Below, in pieces: positions 53,251-56,441 of a stretch of 56,441 bases of DNA. Both the position numbers and the translations under genes were made by a program. The notes beneath the pieces were generated by a model that was not told the DNA's origin, made no database searches, and worked only from the letters and a program-made list of their open reading frames with translations. Position 1 is the stretch's first letter. Each line of letters opens with the position of its first letter. The stretch spans positions 1 to 56,441 of the forward strand of contig DATAXP010000084.1 in the NCBI GenBank assembly GCA_036272935.1. The letters are read 5' to 3'. Source of the stretch: DATAXP01 sp036272935. Lineage in GTDB: Bacteria > Planctomycetota > Planctomycetia > Pirellulales > PNKZ01.

Positions 53251-54096
53251 ATGGATTTGTCTTTCAAGCAAAGGCGCTGCGGCCTCACGCTGATGGAATT
53301 GGTCGTGGTGATGGTGATCCTGGTGGCGTTGGCAGGCATTTTGCTGCCGCTGTTTCCGAGCATGTTGACGCGCGCCCACACGTCGTCAGCTGCGACCAAC
53401 ATGACCGAGCTGTCGAAGGCTATTCAGACCTACTACTACCAGGACCTGCAACTGCCGAATTATCTCGACAACCTCGCGCCGCTGGTCAATCAGCCGAGTC
53501 CAGCGAACTCAGCGGTCAACGTGCTTGCCGTCGCCGGCGGAACGTCGTCAACGGCTGGCAACGATATCTGGAAGAGTGCGCTGTCGACCAACGACGCGCA
53601 GATGTTGGTCGCCGCAGGGATGACAACCTTGCTGCAAACCATCGTGCCACCGGCCGCTTCGCTCAGCGCGTGGTCACCGACCTACAACCCCTATAGCACC
53701 ATCGCCATCGGCAATGGTTTCCTGCCGCAGACAAGCACGGCTGCGTTGACGATCACCTCGAGCCCAACGGTGGTTTACGTGAGCCCGATCGCGATGGCGC
53801 GCGAGTTCGGCCTGCCGTACACCGCAACTCAAACGCCGGTCTACGTGATGTTCGGCGTCGGTGATTACAGCTCGATGAGCGGCAAGGTGTTGCAGGAGGC
53901 GCCGATCCACTTCGACGACGCCGCGACCGGCCAGCCGAACGTTTCGTACTGCCGCTTTGGGGTCGTGTTCCGCACGACTGCCGACGGCCAGTACGACGAT
54001 CAATCGGCGGCGCAGTTCGTCGGCGTGGTCGACCTGGGGGATGACACTCTCACCACTGCCCAGGACCACATCCAGGACTACTTGAACACGAAGTGA
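53251..54096 (+). CDS. Prepilin-like protein 1
   Basis: Type II pseudopilin or type IV pilin-like protein of 281 residues. The prepilin motif CGLTLMELVVVMVILVALAG begins near residue 10, with the cleavage site after Gly11 and the hallmark Glu at mature position 5. A helical stalk follows (AATNMTELSKAIQTYYYQD), then a Ser/Thr-rich globular domain ending HFDDAATGQPNVSYCRFG. It is homologous to the next gene in stalk and C-terminal segment. ATG 53251 follows a weak GGGAC ribosome site. It is the first of four prepilin genes in tandem. Confidence 0.88.
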   Translation: MDLSFKQRRCGLTLMELVVVMVILVALAGILLPLFPSMLTRAHTSSAATNMTELSKAIQTYYYQDLQLPNYLDNLAPLVNQPSPANSAVNVLAVAGGTSSTAGNDIWKSALSTNDAQMLVAAGMTTLLQTIVPPAASLSAWSPTYNPYSTIAIGNGFLPQTSTAALTITSSPTVVYVSPIAMAREFGLPYTATQTPVYVMFGVGDYSSMSGKVLQEAPIHFDDAATGQPNVSYCRFGVVFRTTADGQYDDQSAAQFVGVVDLGDDTLTTAQDHIQDYLNTK

Positions 54097-54103
54097 CGCA
54101 ACA

Positions 54104-54172
54104 ACTAGCCCGAAGCGCGAAGCGAGGGATCGCCGGTGTCCCGATTCCTCGCTGGCGCGGCGGGCTGGTAGT
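54104..54172. repeat. Inverted repeat after the first prepilin gene
   Basis: Left arm ACTAGCCCGAAGCGCGAAGC and following bases (54104-54129) pairs imperfectly with 54147-54172, which contains CCTCGCTGGCGCGGCGGGCT. It begins 7 bases after the prepilin 1 stop and may terminate or attenuate transcription. Confidence 0.65.
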
Positions 54173-54354
54173 GAATGTTGAGCGGAGCAGAGACAGAAAT
54201 TATTGAGATTTTGTCTCAAACGCATTTGACAACGACGATAAAGCCAATGAGAATCACAGCCTCGGGACGCTCGAACTACTCCTGTTTTCACGGCTGGCGT
54301 GTGGTTGCCAAGCCTGGCAACCCACCGCCGACCCCTACCGACTTGAGCGTTCCC

Positions 54355-55182
54355 ATGCGGCCCGCCGCTAGCGCTGCCGTCTCGTCGAACATCGCCCGTC
54401 GCGGTCTCACTTTGCTGGAGATCGTCGTCGTTGTGGCAATTCTCGCCGCGCTCGCAGGGATGTTGCTTCCCCTGTTCTCCGGAATTCTTACTGACGCTCG
54501 GACTTCGTCCGCGGCTACCAATGGCACCGAGATCAATAAGATCGTGCGGATTTATTACACCCAGTACTCGCGCTATCCCAACTATCTCGACGACATCGGC
54601 GGCGGTACGGGGACGCCGCTGTCAATTGTGCCGGGCGCGACTTCGCCCGATTACGTCCCAATACCCGTATCGACCGCGACGTCGCAGACGCTCACCACTG
54701 CAGGCATCACAAGTTGTTACCCCATCGTTGCCACCATTTCCGGGTCAACGACCTGGAGCCCGACGTTCTTCCCTTACACTGCCACTTCGAGCGGTCTGCC
54801 GGTTTCGGAGCAAATCGCCAGCATCAGCGCTCTCGTCGGCATCACACCTCTGGCTGCCGCTCGAGAATTTGGCGTGGCAAGCACCGTCGCGGCGATAAAC
54901 TCCGGAACCTCGAGCGCCCAATTCGCCGTCTTCGGCTTGGGCCAGTACTCGTCGATGACGTCGACCGTGATGGTTGACGCTCCGGTGCATTTCGATGACC
55001 ACTCGACAGGCAGGGCGGGTTCAGCCTACGCCCGGTTTGGCTTGGTCTTTCAACTTGCCGACGATTCCGGCAATCCGCTGACCGCGGCCAAGTTCATCGG
55101 CACTGTCGCGTTCAGCGAATATGGGCCCAAGACGGTCGGAGATGAGTTGAATGAGTTTTACAAACTGCAGGCAACCCCGTAA
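54355..55182 (+). CDS. Prepilin-like protein 2
   Basis: Protein of 275 residues with a leader of about 17 residues and the prepilin motif RRGLTLLEIVVVVAILAALAG; Glu lies at mature position 5. The stalk (AATNGTEINKIVRIYYTQYSRYPNYLDD) and the end (HFDDHSTGRAGSAYARFGLVF) match prepilin 1, so the two are paralogues. ATG 54355 is chosen because it gives a short leader; ATG 54247 is in frame and would add 36 residues. The bases upstream of this start resemble those upstream of prepilin 3. Confidence 0.86.
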   Translation: MRPAASAAVSSNIARRGLTLLEIVVVVAILAALAGMLLPLFSGILTDARTSSAATNGTEINKIVRIYYTQYSRYPNYLDDIGGGTGTPLSIVPGATSPDYVPIPVSTATSQTLTTAGITSCYPIVATISGSTTWSPTFFPYTATSSGLPVSEQIASISALVGITPLAAAREFGVASTVAAINSGTSSAQFAVFGLGQYSSMTSTVMVDAPVHFDDHSTGRAGSAYARFGLVFQLADDSGNPLTAAKFIGTVAFSEYGPKTVGDELNEFYKLQATP

Positions 55183-55298
55183 CGAACTCTTTCTGACGTT
55201 CCAGCTCAACGAAGGCTAGCCAGCAAAAGATTAACCCAATGAAAATCACAGCCAACCCTGGCAACCCACTGCAGACCTGTACCTTCTGGAGCGCTCCC

Positions 55299-56123
55299 AT
55301 GCGGGTCGCCGCTCGCGTTGCCGACTCGTCGCCAGCCTTTCGCCGGGGCCTGACCCTGCTGGAATTGGTCGTCGTGCTGGCGGTGCTCGCCGCGTTGGCG
55401 AGCATGCTGGTGCCGATTCTCGACAACGTGTCAGTGCAGTCGCGCCAAGTCGCGACGATGCAGACCATGCGACAAGTCCAAGAGGCCATCGTCAACCGCT
55501 ATGCCACCGACATGAAGGGGTACATCGCCGTCGACACGTCCAATAACTTTCATTTCACCACCACGGCAACAGGCACGACGTTGTCGACGAACTTGGGGCT
55601 GCCGGTTCCCGATCCTCTAAACGCGACGGTGCCGCGGAACCTTTTCGTTCCGCAGCTCGCGTTCTTGTTCTTGAACCCGCTCACCTACGATCAGACGCAA
55701 TCAGGCTCTTCATCCTCGATCAGCGGTCTGTCGCTGGGATGGCACGGACCGTATATGGGCTCGGGATCGGCGTTTCCCGCTGCGACCGCGAGCATGCCCA
55801 ACGGCAACACGGCGCAGGGCAATGGTTTCTACGCTACGGGTGGCACTTCGATTTATGGTTACAGCAACGGCGGCAGTTGGATCGATCCAACGCCGATTGA
55901 TGCTTGGGGCAGTCCGATCGTGGTTCAGTTGGCGATTCCCTCGACGACGAGTTCAGGCACGGTTGTATCGCCGTACAGTTATGCCACCACGGTGCCGACG
56001 GCATTGACGACCTGGTATCCGTCGTTCCTCACTGGCATACCGCTGACCTACGCGGTGATCGTGTCAGCCGGGCCCGACGGTGTGCTCAACAGCGGCGACG
56101 ACATCATGCTCAAGGTGCAATAG
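55299..56123 (+). CDS. Prepilin-like protein 3
   Basis: Protein of 274 residues with the motif RRGLTLLELVVVLAVLAALAS, Glu at mature position 5, and a stalk (VATMQTMRQVQEAIVNRYATD). The globular part differs from prepilins 1 and 2 and ends AVIVSAGPDGVLNSGDDIML, a common end of planctomycete prepilin-like proteins. ATG 55299 follows GGAGCG at a good distance; ATG 55239 is in frame but has no ribosome site. It starts 116 bases after prepilin 2. Confidence 0.88.
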   Translation: MRVAARVADSSPAFRRGLTLLELVVVLAVLAALASMLVPILDNVSVQSRQVATMQTMRQVQEAIVNRYATDMKGYIAVDTSNNFHFTTTATGTTLSTNLGLPVPDPLNATVPRNLFVPQLAFLFLNPLTYDQTQSGSSSSISGLSLGWHGPYMGSGSAFPAATASMPNGNTAQGNGFYATGGTSIYGYSNGGSWIDPTPIDAWGSPIVVQLAIPSTTSSGTVVSPYSYATTVPTALTTWYPSFLTGIPLTYAVIVSAGPDGVLNSGDDIMLKVQ

Positions 56124-56129
56124 CCGCAG

Positions 56130-56441
56130 ATGAACGCCCCCCGACCATATCACGCCTCGATGCATGTTCCCTTCTCCCTTGGGGAGAAGGTGGCGGCACA
56201 GCCGCCGGATGAGGGCGGAGAACCCGCCTTCCACGGCGGGCAGCGCATCGCCGAGATACTCGGGCAAGCCTGTTTGAAGTTCGAATGCGGCAACTTCGCC
56301 CTCACCCGGTCGCCGCGGCGGCGACCACCCTCTCCCCAAGGGAGAGGAGCGCGGCGCCGCGCGTTCACGCTCATCGAGATGCTGGTGGTACTCGCGATCT
56401 TGGCGGCGTTGACGCTCGTGGCGGTGCAATCGCTGGTGCCG
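56130..56441 (+). CDS. Prepilin-like protein 4 (3' cut by window end) with a repeat-derived leader
   Basis: The frame is open from ATG 56130, six bases after the prepilin 3 stop, to the window end. The prepilin motif RRRAFTLIEMLVVLAILAAL begins near residue 75, giving a leader of 78 residues where 5-30 is usual. Residue -1 is Ala, not Gly. Nearly all of the leader (56169-56347) is a palindromic element read without stops. A TTG at 56274 would shorten the leader to about 30. The remainder of the protein is outside the window, so the type (pilin or pseudopilin) is open. Confidence 0.75.
   Translation, partial: MNAPRPYHASMHVPFSLGEKVAAQPPDEGGEPAFHGGQRIAEILGQACLKFECGNFALTRSPRRRPPSPQGRGARRRAFTLIEMLVVLAILAALTLVAVQSLVP
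56169..56347. repeat. About 180-bp palindromic element inside the leader of prepilin 4
   Basis: Left hairpin CTTCTCC-CTTGG-GGAGAAG, right hairpin CCTCTCC-CCAAG-GGAGAGG, and inner arms CCGGATGAGGGCGGA and TCGCCCTCACCCGG that pair with mismatches. The two ends are mirror images and the middle contains a further GCC/GGC-rich hairpin. It has the form of a miniature inverted-repeat or composite REP element. Confidence 0.75.

Noticed and set aside
1..56441. CRISPR array or tRNA genes
   Set aside because: No regularly spaced direct repeats and no cloverleaf-type sequence ending in CCA were recognised; the palindromes present are irregularly spaced.

Overview
The window looks like a chromosomal segment of a GC-rich planctomycete, most likely order Pirellulales. 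This rests on protein architecture, not on a marker gene: a giant secreted protein with the planctomycete N-terminal LEDR motif and GloVer repeats, a PEP-CTERM protein, a TIGR03009-type protein, a DUF1570-type protein, a row of prepilin-like proteins, and many short palindromic repeats. No rRNA, tRNA, CRISPR array, phage or complete insertion sequence was seen.

Layout. 1-10.3 kb: end of an unrecognised gene, an SDR dehydrogenase, a beta-class DNA methyltransferase coupled to recQ, then on the minus strand a GT9 glycosyltransferase, a 2OG-Fe(II) oxygenase, a CLC chloride protein with CBS domains and a DUF1570 putative metallopeptidase. 10.6-18 kb: a 2182-residue GloVer-repeat protein and a PEP-CTERM protein. 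18-20.9 kb: a membrane-anchored TPR protein and malate dehydrogenase. 21-33.2 kb: an efflux locus. A minus-strand operon (SYGQG-repeat secreted protein, RND adaptor, RND permease) is divergent from a histidine kinase/sigma-54 response regulator pair, which is followed by a second minus-strand operon of two TolC-like proteins and an AHSA1-type protein. 33.4-43.8 kb: aminopeptidase P, a secreted HExxH protein, a Gly/Asn-rich TPR-like protein, a CPA2 antiporter, a nitrilase-family hydrolase, a TIGR03009 protein and an NfeD/ClpP-class membrane protein that appears to lack catalytic serines. 43.8-49.5 kb: a tight five-gene minus-strand operon (EVE, MFS, amidohydrolase, PhoPQ-activated-type hydrolase, Tat-exported FAD oxidase). 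49.6-56.4 kb: a second histidine kinase/sigma-54 regulator pair, a Cys-rich small protein and four consecutive prepilin-like genes, the last cut by the window end.

How it fits together. The adaptor, permease and two outer-membrane factors could form a complete tripartite efflux pump controlled by the divergent two-component system. The second two-component pair sits upstream of the prepilins in a PilSR-like arrangement, but I found no sigma-54 promoter there. The five-gene operon reads as uptake plus periplasmic oxidation/hydrolysis of an unknown small molecule.

The most unusual signal is a set of several families of short palindromic elements, many lying inside open reading frames and translated: the same 28-bp palindrome is read in two different frames in two adjacent genes, a two-hairpin element is read through in a Cys-rich protein, and a roughly 180-bp element forms most of the leader of the last prepilin.
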